Notes: generated by a model from the sequence alone, not told the origin. A DNA stretch of 64,000 bases from Acinetobacter sp. ANC 3929 (GCF_000369405.1 NZ_KB849999.1:385914-449913), one strand, 5' to 3'; shown: positions 42,482-52,514, counted from the stretch's first letter. Translations and numbers: made by a program.

Positions 42482-43387
42482 TTATTGAACGTTTAATTGC
42501 TGTAATGCAGCAACACGCTGTTCAATGGTTGGGTGGGTCTGGAATAAAGCCGCTAAGCTAAAGCCTTGTTCCTTACCTTCCGTAATCGCAAATGCTTTCA
42601 TTTCTTTCGGCATTTGATCTGGCATTTCTGACTCTGTTTGTAAGCGAAGTAGGGCAGAAATCATGGCCTGTTTACCAGCTAAACGTGCGCCAGCTTCGTC
42701 TGCGCGATATTCACGTTGACGAGAGAACCACATCACGATGGTAGAAGCCAAAATACCGAATACGATGTCGAGTACAATCGTAATGGCAAAATAAGCAAGA
42801 CCTGGTGCTTCACCATCTTCACGACCAAATACGTTACGGTCGATGAAGTCACCTGCAATACGTGCAAAGAACATCACGAAGGCGTTCACGACACCTTGGA
42901 TCAGCGCAAGGGTCACCATGTCACCATTTGCAACGTGTCCGATTTCGTGAGCCAATACAGCACGAAGTTCATCTTTGTTCATACGCTCGAGTAGACCTGT
43001 TGAAACAGCTACCAAAGCATCATTTTTATTCCAACCTGTCGCAAATGCATTGGATTGGTAAGAAGGGAAAATACCTACTTCAGGCATGTTAATACCTGCA
43101 CGTTGAGATAATTGCGCCACTTCTTGTAATAACCAAGCTTCTGCTTGACTACGGGGTGCATTTGGGTCAATTAATTCTGTCCCAGTGGTTTTTTTAGCCA
43201 TCCACTTCGACATGAACAGGGAAATAATAGAACCCACCATACCAAAGACAAAACAGACGACTAAAAGGTTGCCTAGATTCAAGCCCCCTGCGCCATGGTA
43301 ACTACCGACACCGAAGAGTGACAAGATAATGCCAGCTACAACCAGTACCGCGAGGTTGGTTAGCAAGAACAAACCAATCCGCATCAT
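42482..43387 (-). CDS. htpX: Membrane-bound zinc protease HtpX
   Basis: 301 residues. Two N-terminal helices, then the cytoplasmic M48 peptidase site [14 protein letters not shown], two further helices and the distal Glu in [14 protein letters not shown]. HtpX degrades misfolded inner membrane proteins together with FtsH in E. coli. The start ([11 protein letters not shown]) has an AGAGGG ribosome site upstream. Confidence 0.96.
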   Translation of the reverse strand: MMRIGLFLLTNLAVLVVAGIILSLFGVGSYHGAGGLNLGNLLVVCFVFGMVGSIISLFMSKWMAKKTTGTELIDPNAPRSQAEAWLLQEVAQLSQRAGINMPEVGIFPSYQSNAFATGWNKNDALVAVSTGLLERMNKDELRAVLAHEIGHVANGDMVTLALIQGVVNAFVMFFARIAGDFIDRNVFGREDGEAPGLAYFAITIVLDIVFGILASTIVMWFSRQREYRADEAGARLAGKQAMISALLRLQTESEMPDQMPKEMKAFAITEGKEQGFSLAALFQTHPTIEQRVAALQQLNVQ

Positions 43388-43604
43388 TGAGAAAACCCTC
43401 TTATAGAGAAAAAGTGATCTGATTTATAAATTATAAATCATAACGCTAATATGCAGGGCGAATTGTAAAAATTCAAGCAAAAAATAGGCGTAGATACATT
43501 TAGCCTATAAAACCATGAACTGAATGATAAACAGTAACTTAAAACAATTTCTGTATGAAAACAATCAGCTAAAATCATGCTGTGAGAATCGCATACTTGA
43601 ATTG

Positions 43605-44468
43605 TTAATCACTTAAACGGATTCGTGCAGATGCGGTGGCATTGGTGGTGGTATAGGTACCTGAAGGAGCATCGGTAAAGGTGCCATCTGCAAGAGTAAT
43701 AATTTGACGGTTATATGATTTAGCCGCAGGTGCTGCCACTTCAGCAGCTTCAGTCGATGGCGTGGTGTAATTGCTAGATTGAGCAATTACTTGGGTATTT
43801 GAGCTGGATGATGAACCGATACTCGATGCATATAGATTTTGATAGCGACTGGTGACACGACGGACATAATCTTGTGTTTCACGGAAAGGGGGAATGCCAC
43901 CATACTTATCGACATTACCTTCACCTGCGTTATAGGCAGCGATCACGAGTTGGGTATTGCCGTTAAAGCGTTTCAGAAGCCAACTTAAATATTTTGCGCC
44001 CCCAAAAATGTTCTGCTGCGGGTCATAGGCATTATTTACGTTAAAGCGGCGTGCTGTTGCCGGCATCAGTTGCATTAAACCTTGGGCACCGACAGGAGAG
44101 CGGGCATTGATATTAAAGCCTGACTCAGTATGCATGACTGCTTTAATGAGCCCTTCAGAGATACCATGTTGCTGTGCTGCTTGGCGAATCAATGAGTCGA
44201 ATGCATTTTTATTACGACTATAGCTTGGAAGGACGGAGGCCTCACTTGCACCCCAGTTACTATAGCTATGAATATTACTGTCTGGATAGTAGGTCGCTTT
44301 AACTACTTTTAAATGGCTATATTCTGCTTTCTTTTTATTGGTCAGCAGCGTTGTACCATTACTGTCTTTAAATTGATAAATCGTCTGACCAGCATAGCTT
44401 GTTGCTACACCATTAAAAAAACCGATTGTCCCCAAGCAAAGGGTAAAAAAATATGTTGTTTTGTTCAT
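43605..44468 (-). CDS. Lytic transglycosylase (SLT domain) with DUF4124-like N-terminus
   Basis: 287 residues from ATG 44468 (MNKTTYFFTLCLG signal peptide ending SYA); a GTG at 44483 is possible. A short DUF4124-like segment (IYQFKDSNGTTLLTNKKK) precedes a Slt/MltE-type domain with the catalytic Glu in AVMHTESGFNINARSPVGAQGLMQLMP-type sequence and AYNAGEGNVDKYGGIPP. It cleaves peptidoglycan in the periplasm. The tail is Ser/Thr/Ala-rich and probably flexible. Confidence 0.9.
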   Translation of the reverse strand: MNKTTYFFTLCLGTIGFFNGVATSYAGQTIYQFKDSNGTTLLTNKKKAEYSHLKVVKATYYPDSNIHSYSNWGASEASVLPSYSRNKNAFDSLIRQAAQQHGISEGLIKAVMHTESGFNINARSPVGAQGLMQLMPATARRFNVNNAYDPQQNIFGGAKYLSWLLKRFNGNTQLVIAAYNAGEGNVDKYGGIPPFRETQDYVRRVTSRYQNLYASSIGSSSSSNTQVIAQSSNYTTPSTEAAEVAAPAAKSYNRQIITLADGTFTDAPSGTYTTTNATASARIRLSD

Positions 44469-44965
44469 CGTTATAATATTCACAAAAGGATGAGCATAAG
44501 TTCTTCACAGCAGTGTAACAAAAAAAAGTAAAAAAAGAACTTTCGCTACAATTTTTTTATTTTCGGCTGTCAGACAAAAATCAAGTCATTTTGTTCGAAT
44601 GTTCAGCAAAAAAAATTAAAAAAAAATTTTTAAAAACTAAGTCTTGACTTATGTAAGTCATTGATTTTATTTTTTAAAAATCACTGGTTAAAAAATGATC
44701 AATCCAATCGGAAGCCTTATTTTAAGACAAAAAGAGTTTGTCAATAGCGAAGAAATCCACAAATTTATCCACAGCTTTTGTGGACAACTGTGGAAAAGTT
44801 TGAAATATAAGCAATCCAGCCGAATCTGAATTATTTTGGTCAGAATTTTACCAGTATGAAACTCAAATATGACGATTGGAAGAAATTGAAAAATTCTTTA
44901 GATGCGCATCTTTTCGGAATGAGATAAAATCTTGCGGTATTTTTGTTTATGAGTAAATCACGTCT
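44469..44965. other. Intergenic region with a cluster of DnaA-box-like sites
   Basis: About 500 bp without a gene, AT-rich with A and T tracts at 44610-44680. Between 44753 and 44797 lie four DnaA-box-like 9-mers: AAATCCACA (44753-44761), the perfect box TTATCCACA (44765-44773), and on the other strand TTGTCCACA (44779-44787) and TTTTCCACA (44789-44797). The chromosomal origin of Acinetobacter is at dnaA/rpmH, which is not here. The ttcA promoter should also lie in this stretch. Confidence 0.55.
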
Positions 44966-45871
44966 ATGTACGCGCCAGTGGAATCCAACCAAGGATTTAA
45001 TTTCAAGCCAGAACTTCCGACAAGTTCAGCGTATTATCGCCTGTTGAAAAAGCTTCGTCGTCAGGTTGGGCATGCAATTCGTGATTACAACATGATCGAA
45101 GAGGGTGACAAGGTCATGGTTTGTGTGTCTGGTGGTAAAGACAGCTATACCTTGCTGGACATCTTGTTACAGTTTAAACGCATTGCACCGATCAATTTTG
45201 ATGTTGTGGCTGTGAATCTAGATCAAAAGCAACCTGGCTTTCCAGAAGATATCTTGCCGCGCTATATGGAAGAAAACAACATTCCATATTACATTCTTGA
45301 AAAAGATACTTATACCATTACCAAGCGTTTAACGCCTGAAGGGAAGACCTACTGCGCCGTATGCTCTCGTTTACGTCGTGGTTCGCTGTATGGCTTTGCA
45401 CAAGAAATTGGTGCAACCAAAGTTGCATTGGGTCATCACCGTGATGACATTATGGCGACTTTCTTTTTGAACTTGTTCCATGGTGGTAGTTTGAAAGCGA
45501 TGCCACCAAAATTACTGTCATCTGATAAAAAGAATATATTGATTCGTCCTTTGGCTTATGTCGAAGAGAAAGACATTATCAAATATGCGGATTTACGTCA
45601 GTTCCCGATCATTCCGTGTAATTTATGTGGTTCACAAGAAAATTTACAACGCGCCATTATCAATGACATGTTACGTGAGTGGGATAAGCAGCATCCAAAA
45701 CGTTTACACAGCATTTTTGGTGCTTTACAAAATGTCTCTCCCTCACAATTGGCGGATCGTGAGCTATTTGATTTTGAAGCGTTGGATGCTCAGCGTGAGT
45801 TTGATATGAAAGATCCAGAAGAGCTGAAAAATCGTTTAGCTGTGGTTAATCTGAGTTTCGCGGCTGAGTAA
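44966..45871 (+). CDS. ttcA: tRNA 2-thiocytidine(32) synthetase TtcA
   Basis: 301 residues. The PP-loop [11 protein letters not shown] binds ATP, and the two CxxC motifs (YCAVCSRL and PCNLCGSQE) hold the [4Fe-4S] cluster. It thiolates cytidine 32 in certain tRNAs. Monocistronic, with a terminator 16 bp after the stop. Confidence 0.97.
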   Translation: MYAPVESNQGFNFKPELPTSSAYYRLLKKLRRQVGHAIRDYNMIEEGDKVMVCVSGGKDSYTLLDILLQFKRIAPINFDVVAVNLDQKQPGFPEDILPRYMEENNIPYYILEKDTYTITKRLTPEGKTYCAVCSRLRRGSLYGFAQEIGATKVALGHHRDDIMATFFLNLFHGGSLKAMPPKLLSSDKKNILIRPLAYVEEKDIIKYADLRQFPIIPCNLCGSQENLQRAIINDMLREWDKQHPKRLHSIFGALQNVSPSQLADRELFDFEALDAQREFDMKDPEELKNRLAVVNLSFAAE

Positions 45872-45887
45872 AGTGTAAAAAAATTTG

Positions 45888-45918
45888 AAAAGGTACTTGT
45901 TAAGTACCTTTTTTTTAT
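45888..45918 (+). terminator. ttcA terminator
   Basis: AAAAGGTACTT / AAGTACCTTTT with a GTT loop, then a T-run. Confidence 0.93.
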
Positions 45919-46067
45919 AAAAATTTTAAAAATTGAATCCCGCGTACAAAAAATCATAGCCTAAAATAAAAATTACATGCTATAACAGGGCACGAGCAAA
46001 TTGCTTCATGAGATGTCGTCTGGATAGATGGCACAAGAAATTGAACAAATACATTTGAGGAATAATC

Positions 46068-46451
46068 ATGGCTGCATTTTTAACTGATGATTGGTTTGCA
46101 ACTGTTGAAAAACTTACTGCTGAAGCAGGTGATTTAAACTTGCCACCAGCACTTGCGAATTTAGCGATTAACTTGGTTGTAACAGATGCAGCTGGTAATA
46201 CAGAGTTGGCTTTAGATGCAGGTAAAATCCAAAAGGGTTTATCTTCAAATGCTAAAACAACTTTGAACATGGATGCTGAAACTTTACGTAAAGTATTCTT
46301 GGAATTTGATATGGCTGCTGCGATGCAAGCATTCATGACGGGTAAAATCAAAGTACAAGGCGATATGTCTCAACTTATGGCTTTACAAACCGCGAAGCCA
46401 AGCCAAGAGCAAAAAGATTTATTCAAGAAAGTACTTGAGCTTACTGCTTAA
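46068..46451 (+). CDS. SCP2 sterol-carrier-domain protein
   Basis: 127 residues, soluble. The fold-defining parts are NLVVTDAAGNTELALDAGKI, LNMDAETLRKVFLE and FMTGKIKVQGDMSQLMALQ, the last typical of SCP2 proteins. Such domains bind fatty acyl chains or other lipids; the bacterial role is unclear. Monocistronic. Confidence 0.9.
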   Translation: MAAFLTDDWFATVEKLTAEAGDLNLPPALANLAINLVVTDAAGNTELALDAGKIQKGLSSNAKTTLNMDAETLRKVFLEFDMAAAMQAFMTGKIKVQGDMSQLMALQTAKPSQEQKDLFKKVLELTA

Positions 46452-46463
46452 TTCTTATTGAAT

Positions 46464-46495
46464 AAAAAAAGCTTACCCAGAGGTAAGCTTTTTTT
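46464..46495. terminator. Bidirectional terminator
   Basis: A7-GCTTACC / GGTAAGC-T7 with a CAGA loop, between the SCP2 gene and the convergent transglycosylase gene. Confidence 0.94.
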
Positions 46496-46507
46496 ATATC
46501 TATTCAG

Positions 46508-47617
46508 TTATACATCAATACGGCTATTGGTTTTCAGATGTTCTAAATAGGTACGAATACGCGTCACATATTGTACGGCTTGTTTATATCGACCATTCCG
46601 TGCTTGGTTACGCTGTAAATAGTCATATAAATTGACCCATTGATTCGGATCTTTGCCTTGAGCACGAATACGTTTCTGAATCTGGCTGACCGCACCAGGG
46701 CCCATATTGTAGGCCACTAAGGCATACCAGTTACGATCTGGATAAGGCACATTGCCAAATTGATCTAACATCAGATCAAAGTACTTCGCACCACCTTGGA
46801 TGCTCTGCAATGGGTCTGAGCGGTTACTAACACCCATTGCTTTAGCTGTACTGTTGGTCAGCATCATTAAACCACGTACGCCAGTGGGAGAAACTGAGCT
46901 CGGTTTAAGATAAGACTCTTGATAGCCAATTGCTGCGAGTAAGTGCCAATCTAAATTGTATTTAGATGCGCTTTGTTTAAAACTTGCCTTATAAATCGGT
47001 AAGCGTTGATTCAAATCTCTTTGAATCGTAGACCAAGACTCTGGTTTAACCACATTGCGGTTATAGAATGAGGCCAATTGCTGGGTTGTACCCGACTGCT
47101 TACTTTGACAGATAAAACCACTCGCTGTGAGTGTGAGGGGATCATCGGCTTGTTTAAACACCCAGTTTAACTGAGGATTTAAACCATTTTTGCTTAAGCT
47201 TGCCTGATCACCACAACTTGCCGAAAATGAAACCAGTTGTTTGCTTTCAATTGCTGCCAGATTGGCTGTGGTCATGGCAATGTTGGCTTTGCCTTGAGCA
47301 ACCCATTTCAATGCCGTGGCATTGTCAGGAACGGTTTTAAAATCAAGTTTTACATTTAAGCTTTGTGCATAATTGCGTGCTAAATCATAGCCAAAACCAT
47401 GTAGAAACTGACCGTCTTTAAAGACTGTGGTAGGACTTTCAACTGCAACGATAGTTAACACATTGGTGTTCACGACCGTATTGTACTGATGTGATTTTTC
47501 AGCATTCAGGCTATTAAAAGGAAGGATTACGACTCCTAACGCTAAAGCCTGAAAAGGAAGTTTGGAAGATAAAGAGTTAAGGCTAGGCCTCGACCCTGAA
47601 CTTGAATTACTGTGCAT
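46508..47617 (-). CDS. MltF-like lytic transglycosylase
   Basis: 369 residues. An N-terminal signal region (LPFQALALGVVILPFNSLNA) is followed by a solute-binding-protein-like domain (VLTIVAVESPTTVFKDGQF, LHGFGYDLARNYAQSLNVKL) and then an SLT domain with the catalytic Glu in AAIGYQESYLKPSSVSPTGV and AYNMGPGAVSQIQKR. The order is that of MltF, but E. coli MltF is ~518 residues; here the binding-protein half is about 150 residues shorter, so it may be a compact variant that lost one lobe. Confidence 0.85.
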   Translation of the reverse strand: MHSNSSSGSRPSLNSLSSKLPFQALALGVVILPFNSLNAEKSHQYNTVVNTNVLTIVAVESPTTVFKDGQFLHGFGYDLARNYAQSLNVKLDFKTVPDNATALKWVAQGKANIAMTTANLAAIESKQLVSFSASCGDQASLSKNGLNPQLNWVFKQADDPLTLTASGFICQSKQSGTTQQLASFYNRNVVKPESWSTIQRDLNQRLPIYKASFKQSASKYNLDWHLLAAIGYQESYLKPSSVSPTGVRGLMMLTNSTAKAMGVSNRSDPLQSIQGGAKYFDLMLDQFGNVPYPDRNWYALVAYNMGPGAVSQIQKRIRAQGKDPNQWVNLYDYLQRNQARNGRYKQAVQYVTRIRTYLEHLKTNSRIDV

Positions 47618-47988
47618 GTTGTCTCCGCTACAGATAATTTATGCCCAAAAAGTTCGGCAAAACACTGCCTTAACTTTTAAAAGTTGATAAATTCAATAAG
47701 GGGTGGGCAATTCATGAACGTCATTCAAAATGACATTGAGTTAAAAGAAATGATGTAAATGTTTCACAACGTTTACAAAGTGTATAAAAATTGAACAAAA
47801 ACAAACTTAGGGGCGCATATTAAGCGCCAAAAAGAAGAATGTCAAATTTTGTACAATAAAAAATTGAGAATTACATCACAAACGCATGATTTGAAAAAGA
47901 ATAAAATTTATACACTTTAGTCGTGGGGAAATAAGGAATACAATGCAAAAACATGTAAATGGAATGTTGTATTAACGTATTTGGGCTT
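47618..47988. other. Intergenic region between mltF-like and greB genes
   Basis: 371 bp with divergent promoters expected but not confidently located. It contains small inverted repeats (GTCATT/AATGAC at about 47718-47732; GGCGC/GCGCC at 47812-47828). No gene is supported. Confidence 0.4.
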
Positions 47989-48477
47989 ATGAAATCGAAT
48001 TTAATCACACGTACTGGACATGACCTTTTGGTTGCTGAACTAAAAAAGCTTTGGCACGATGAACGCCCAGAAATAACCAAGAAAGTAAATTGGGCTGCGA
48101 GTTTGGGCGATCGCTCAGAGAATGCTGATTATCAATATAATAAACAAATACTTAGGAAGATAGATCGCCGTGTGCGTTATCTGGGAAAGCGCTTAGAAGA
48201 ATTAAAGATTGTGGACTATGTCCCTGAGCAAGAAGGGAAGGTCTATTTTGGTGCTTGGGTTGAGATTGAAAATGATGCAGGCGAGAAAAAAAGTTTACGT
48301 ATCGTTGGAGTGGATGAAATTTATGATCATCACCCTCAACACATTTCAATTGAGTCACCGATGGCCCATGCACTCCTGAGTAAACAGGTCGATGACGAAG
48401 TTGAAGTACAGACACCATTGGGAAAAAAGTTGTGGTATATCAACTCAATTCGCTATGAAAAATCTGAAAATGTTTAA
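47989..48477 (+). CDS. greB: Transcription elongation factor GreB
   Basis: 162 residues from ATG 47989 (MKSNLITRTGHDLL), the conserved GreB start; an in-frame upstream start at 47959 is unlikely. GreB-specific features are WHDERPEITKKVNWAASLGDRSENADYQYNK-type sequence and the C-terminal SPMAHALLSKQVDDEVEV. It rescues backtracked RNA polymerase with longer extruded RNA than GreA. The window therefore holds both Gre factors 33 kb apart. Confidence 0.96.
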   Translation: MKSNLITRTGHDLLVAELKKLWHDERPEITKKVNWAASLGDRSENADYQYNKQILRKIDRRVRYLGKRLEELKIVDYVPEQEGKVYFGAWVEIENDAGEKKSLRIVGVDEIYDHHPQHISIESPMAHALLSKQVDDEVEVQTPLGKKLWYINSIRYEKSENV

Positions 48478-48573
48478 AATTACAGAGTGTTGTTTTTATT
48501 TTGAGCATTTGAAGCATTATTTTAAATAAAAGATTTGCCAAGTCGAACTTTTATTTATATGATAGCCGCCATT

Positions 48574-48663
48574 GGAAGCGTGGCAGAGCGGTTTAATGCA
48601 CCGGTCTTGAAAACCGACGAGGGTGTGAGTCCTCCGTGAGTTCGAATCTCACCGCTTCCGCCA
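48574..48663 (+). tRNA. tRNA-Ser (anticodon UGA)
   Basis: 90 nt with the long variable arm expected for tRNA-Ser. The acceptor stem GGAAGCG pairs with CGCTTCC, the anticodon loop is CTTGAAA with TGA, the T arm is GTGAGTTCGAATCTCAC and CCA is encoded. It is the probable attachment site of the island that follows. Confidence 0.97.
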
Positions 48664-48782
48664 AATTCAAGTTTCTGACACTGTTTAACACTATATAAGT
48701 TTATGATTTGTAAGGTTAAAGTTGGGAATGTACGATATAACAAGCCGTGACGCACTACGCCAATCGGTGGTTATAAAGTAGT

Positions 48783-48820
48783 AAAAAATGCAGTAAGATT
48801 ATTTCTTACTGCATTTTTTT
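48783..48820. terminator. Strong hairpin terminator between tRNA-Ser and the integrase gene
   Basis: A 16-bp stem AAAAAATGCAGTAAGA / TCTTACTGCATTTTTT with a 5-nt loop and T-run. It ends 11 nt before the integrase start codon. Confidence 0.85.
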
Positions 48821-48831
48821 ATGTCTGAACT

Positions 48832-50037
48832 ATGGCAACTCGTGGAATCAATAAGCTTAGTGCTTTACAAGTTAAAAAAGCCAAACCTGATCCTGATAAG
48901 ATGTATAAGCTGTCAGATGGTGGAAATCTTTATCTGCGTATAGATCAGGGCGGTAGCAAATATTGGATATTCAATTACACACGCCCATTCTTAGGCAAGC
49001 GTAACGATTTATCTTTAGGCACTTACCCAGAAGTTTCGTTAGACGATGCTCGTACGATTCGTGATGAATATAAAAAACTTATCAAACAGGGCATAGACCC
49101 TGCAATGGAAAGGATTGAAACTAAGTCTCAGAAACAGAAAGAAGCAGAAAACACCTTTCGTATTGTTGCTGAAGCATGGTTATATAAACGGGAGTTGGAA
49201 CAAAAGCAGGATGAAGAAACTGTTCGTCGTTTAAAGCATGATGCTTATCCTTATATTGGTGATTTAACTTTTCCACAACTCACATTAGAGATACTAGAAG
49301 CTAAGGTCTTTAAGCGCATCATTGAACGTGGTGCATTGTCAGTAGCCAAGCGTCTTAAATCAGACCTGAACCAAATCTTTAAGTCAGCGCGTAAGAAAAA
49401 GCTGATTCAGTATAATCCTATTGAGGATATAGAATTACCAAAGCCACAGGGCGGAAACTTTGCAGCTGTAACAGAAGAACAGGATTTAGCTCCGATGCTG
49501 AATAAAATTTGGAACTACTCCAAACTTTATACACGTTGTTTATTGACCACGCAGGTAGCATTGAAAATCTCTGTGCTGACATTTCAGCGACCTGGGGAGA
49601 TACGCAAGCTGAAAAAGGAGTATTTTTATCGTGAGGAGCGCTGCTTTAAATTTACAGCCAGTAAAACCAAGCAGCTTCATATTGTACCCTTGTCAGATCA
49701 GGCTTTTGGTCTAATTGAGTCAATCATTGATCTACATCCATACTGCGAATATATCTTTGTTGGTCGAGATGGCAAAAACATTATTTCTGATAATACCATC
49801 AATTCAGCTTTAAAGCGTCTAGGTTACGGTGGTGAACAGACAGCACATGGCTTCAGGGCAACTGCACGTACTATGCTGGATGAAATTCTAGAGCAGCGTG
49901 TGGACTTTATTGAGCATCAACTGGCACATAAGGTAAAAGACAACAATGGTACAGCTTATAACCGAACCAAGTTTCTGAATAATCGTCGTGAGATGATGCA
50001 GGAGTGGGCAGATTATTTGGGGTCTTTACTTGAATAA
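48832..50037 (+). CDS. P4-type tyrosine integrase of the island
   Basis: 401 residues. It has an N-terminal DUF4102-like arm-binding domain (LYLRIDQGGSKYWIFNYTRP, LSLGTYPEVSLDDARTIRDE), a core-binding domain and a C-terminal catalytic domain with Arg in FQRPGEIRKL, HGFRATARTML (His-x-x-Arg) and the Tyr in NGTAYNRTKFL. It recombines the element into the adjacent tRNA-Ser. No ribosome site precedes ATG 48832, and a strong terminator lies 11 nt upstream, so expression may need read-through or a leaderless transcript. Confidence 0.94.
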   Translation: MATRGINKLSALQVKKAKPDPDKMYKLSDGGNLYLRIDQGGSKYWIFNYTRPFLGKRNDLSLGTYPEVSLDDARTIRDEYKKLIKQGIDPAMERIETKSQKQKEAENTFRIVAEAWLYKRELEQKQDEETVRRLKHDAYPYIGDLTFPQLTLEILEAKVFKRIIERGALSVAKRLKSDLNQIFKSARKKKLIQYNPIEDIELPKPQGGNFAAVTEEQDLAPMLNKIWNYSKLYTRCLLTTQVALKISVLTFQRPGEIRKLKKEYFYREERCFKFTASKTKQLHIVPLSDQAFGLIESIIDLHPYCEYIFVGRDGKNIISDNTINSALKRLGYGGEQTAHGFRATARTMLDEILEQRVDFIEHQLAHKVKDNNGTAYNRTKFLNNRREMMQEWADYLGSLLE

Positions 50038-50239
50038 AGTGAATTGAAGCGAGAAGAATGTTGATCTTGTAATTAAATTGCTAGTCAAAATATTACCGAG
50101 AAGTCTAAGAGAAGCCAATTTGTAATAAATTGGCTCTGTGTACTTTAAATAAATGAGATATTTATGTATAAGTAATTAATTTTATATAATGACCATTGTC
50201 TTAAATGGCAGTTGTAATGAGTGCTGAGTGAGTAATTTT

Positions 50240-50986
50240 TTAAGCTATCTCTTCACAAGAGGATAAAAGACGTTTTGCATATGCGTATGCCCTAACTTTT
50301 ACCCATGTTTCATTTATCATGAAACACCAAATTAATAAAAAAATAACGTGTAGGATGATTAGAACATAGTATTCAGATGGTAATAAGATTAGAGAGTTTA
50401 TATCCACATATTTATCTTTAAATTTAACATAGATTATTGAAAGACTTATTAGTAATGAGGCTAAAATAATTATTATAGCTGTGGTTTTAAAAGCTAATAG
50501 ATTTCTGCTAAATCCATAATTCATGTTTTCTTTAAGAATTAAAGGATATTTTTTACTATCTCTTGTTTTTTCTTTTAGGTAGTTAATTGCTGAAATATAG
50601 TATTGATCAGCATTGGCAGGATTAGACCTTTCAGCTCTTTCAGTGACATTTTTAAAGTTTGATACTAATGAAACTAGCTTTTCTCTATATCTTTGTTTTG
50701 TATATTTGTCAAGTTCATTGTTTGAGTGGCGTAAAATAAGAGTTGTAGGAGCGCCACCCCATTTAGTAAATAACGTTTGTTGAATTACATTTCCTTTTGA
50801 TGACATTTGATTGGAAAAAAAATTAACTACTCCACAAGTCAATAAGATTGTTAACAGAGAGCCTAATAGTGTTCTAAGTGGTTCAAACAGTATATATGCC
50901 GTTAATATTATTGGTAAAACAATAAAGAGTGCAGGTCTTACTCGTGCAGAAAGTGAGTATTGATCAAAATAGTCTGATAGTTTCAC
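50240..50986 (-). CDS. Hypothetical four-helix membrane protein of the island
   Basis: 248 residues. Two N-terminal membrane segments (ALFIVLPIILTAYILF; LLGSLLTILLTCGVVNFF), a ~110-residue charged soluble middle (including LDKYTKQRYREKLVSLVSNF) and two C-terminal segments (TAIIIILASLLISLSIIYV; VLIILHVIFLLIWCFMI). No family recognised. The gene is very AT-rich, typical of island cargo. It is divergent from the MBL-fold gene, 269 bp away; a functional link is possible but unproven. Confidence 0.72.
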   Translation of the reverse strand: MKLSDYFDQYSLSARVRPALFIVLPIILTAYILFEPLRTLLGSLLTILLTCGVVNFFSNQMSSKGNVIQQTLFTKWGGAPTTLILRHSNNELDKYTKQRYREKLVSLVSNFKNVTERAERSNPANADQYYISAINYLKEKTRDSKKYPLILKENMNYGFSRNLLAFKTTAIIIILASLLISLSIIYVKFKDKYVDINSLILLPSEYYVLIILHVIFLLIWCFMINETWVKVRAYAYAKRLLSSCEEIA

Positions 50987-51255
50987 TATATTTTCTCATT
51001 CTATAAAGTATATATGGTTTCGGTTGGATGCAGGTTTTCAAGTATTTGGTGCTTAGATATTCCTACATGAACTCTAAAGACTTACCCTCACTCTCCAAGG
51101 TTATCAGTAGAAATTATAGCTAACTTCAGGGATGGGGAAATTTAAAAAAAGCCCAATAACGCACAACTTGCTAACTAAAATAAATCATTAAATTTTAATT
51201 GAAATATCAAAAATAGCTACCACTTATTATACAAGAATGATTATGGGGTTTTAAG

Positions 51256-52356
51256 ATGATTACAAGTTATGAGATAGAGTTTTTGCCTGTTGGGAGTGGG
51301 GAAAAAAGTGGAGATTGCATTCTTTTTCATTACGTTGAAGATAATGTAGGAAAAATCATTGCCTACGATGGTGGCACTCAAACATCTGGCAAAGCTATGG
51401 TTGAACATATTAAAAAATACTATGGTATGGATAAGATTGACTATCTTATTAATTCACATCCGGATGGTGACCATGTTTCTGGATTAACTTATGTGTTGGA
51501 AAATATGCAAGTTGGTGAAGTTTGGATTCATCAACCGTGGAAATATAGTGCAGAGATTCTAGATCTATTTCATGATGGACGTATGACTGCAAATAGTCTT
51601 AGTGAACGTATGAAAACTAAATTGAGACTGGCTCATCGTGTGTATGAACTAGCTATAGAACAATCTATTCCAGTGTATGAACCCTATGCAGGCGCAAAAA
51701 TTGGACCATTTACAGTTCTGTCTCCTGATGAGGATTGGTATAAAAATACACTAGTACCAGACTTTTCAAAAACTCCACCAAAAGCAAAAATGGTTTTTGA
51801 AAATATTATGGATGGCATGGAAAATTTTGTTGAAACAGTTGCTAAGCTACTAGAGGAATCTTGGGGTGATGAGAATCTTCCTAATAACGTTCAAACTTCA
51901 GCAGAAAATAATAGTAGTGTAGTGCTATATGCCAATTTATTAGGACGCGGATTCGTACTTACTGGTGATAGTGGTGTCGAAGCTATTGATAGGGCTTGTA
52001 TTTTTGCTGAACGAAACAATTTAAGACTGAAAGAAGATTTAAAGTTTGTTCAAGTACCACATCACGGTAGTCGGAGAAATGTATCTACTACTGTACTAAA
52101 CCGTTTATTAGGTGAGCCGATCAATTTTGATGCGCATAATCTTACTTTAAATAAGACGGCATTTGTTTCAGCATCCCAATCCTCTAAAAAGCACCCTAGA
52201 GACCGTGTTGTGAATGCTTTTATGCGTAGGGGATTTAAAGTTGTTGCAACTAAAGGAAGTACAAAACGACATTATAATGGAATGCCTGAACGAGCTGGCT
52301 GGGGTTCAGTAACCCCATTAGAGTTTTCATATGAAGTAGATGATACTGATAATTAA
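51256..52356 (+). CDS. ComEC-like metallo-beta-lactamase-fold hydrolase
   Basis: 366 residues, no signal peptide. It starts with IEFLPVGSGEKSGDCILFHY, the metal motif appears as NSHPDGDHVSGL (near residue 70), then LTGDSGVEAID and VPHHGSRRNVS near the middle. This is the ComEC/Rec2 MBL type without the channel domain. ComEC MBL domains are nucleases, and soluble relatives are often found in defence islands. The first His/Asp positions are HPDGDH rather than HxHxDH. Substrate unknown. ATG 51256 follows a weak purine-rich stretch. Confidence 0.82.
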   Translation: MITSYEIEFLPVGSGEKSGDCILFHYVEDNVGKIIAYDGGTQTSGKAMVEHIKKYYGMDKIDYLINSHPDGDHVSGLTYVLENMQVGEVWIHQPWKYSAEILDLFHDGRMTANSLSERMKTKLRLAHRVYELAIEQSIPVYEPYAGAKIGPFTVLSPDEDWYKNTLVPDFSKTPPKAKMVFENIMDGMENFVETVAKLLEESWGDENLPNNVQTSAENNSSVVLYANLLGRGFVLTGDSGVEAIDRACIFAERNNLRLKEDLKFVQVPHHGSRRNVSTTVLNRLLGEPINFDAHNLTLNKTAFVSASQSSKKHPRDRVVNAFMRRGFKVVATKGSTKRHYNGMPERAGWGSVTPLEFSYEVDDTDN

Positions 52357-52481
52357 CTTTTTCTAAAATTAGCTACAATACTGCTTAATTATTTTTCTGC
52401 TTGAGCTAGGTATTAATTTGACTTTCAGTCCAAGTAGGCTTATTGCAGTTAAGTGGGCTATATAGTAAATGATTTATGTAA

Positions 52482-52514
52482 AGAAGCCCCAATGCTAAGT
52501 TAGGGCTTCTCTTT
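52482..52514. terminator. Terminator between MBL gene and yoeB
   Basis: AGAAGCCC / GGGCTTCT arms with a 13-nt loop, followed on the plus strand by CTTTTA. It probably serves both convergent genes. Confidence 0.75.

Noticed and set aside
44469..44965. Chromosomal replication origin
   Set aside because: DnaA boxes are present, but dnaA, dnaN, rpmH and a full origin layout are absent.
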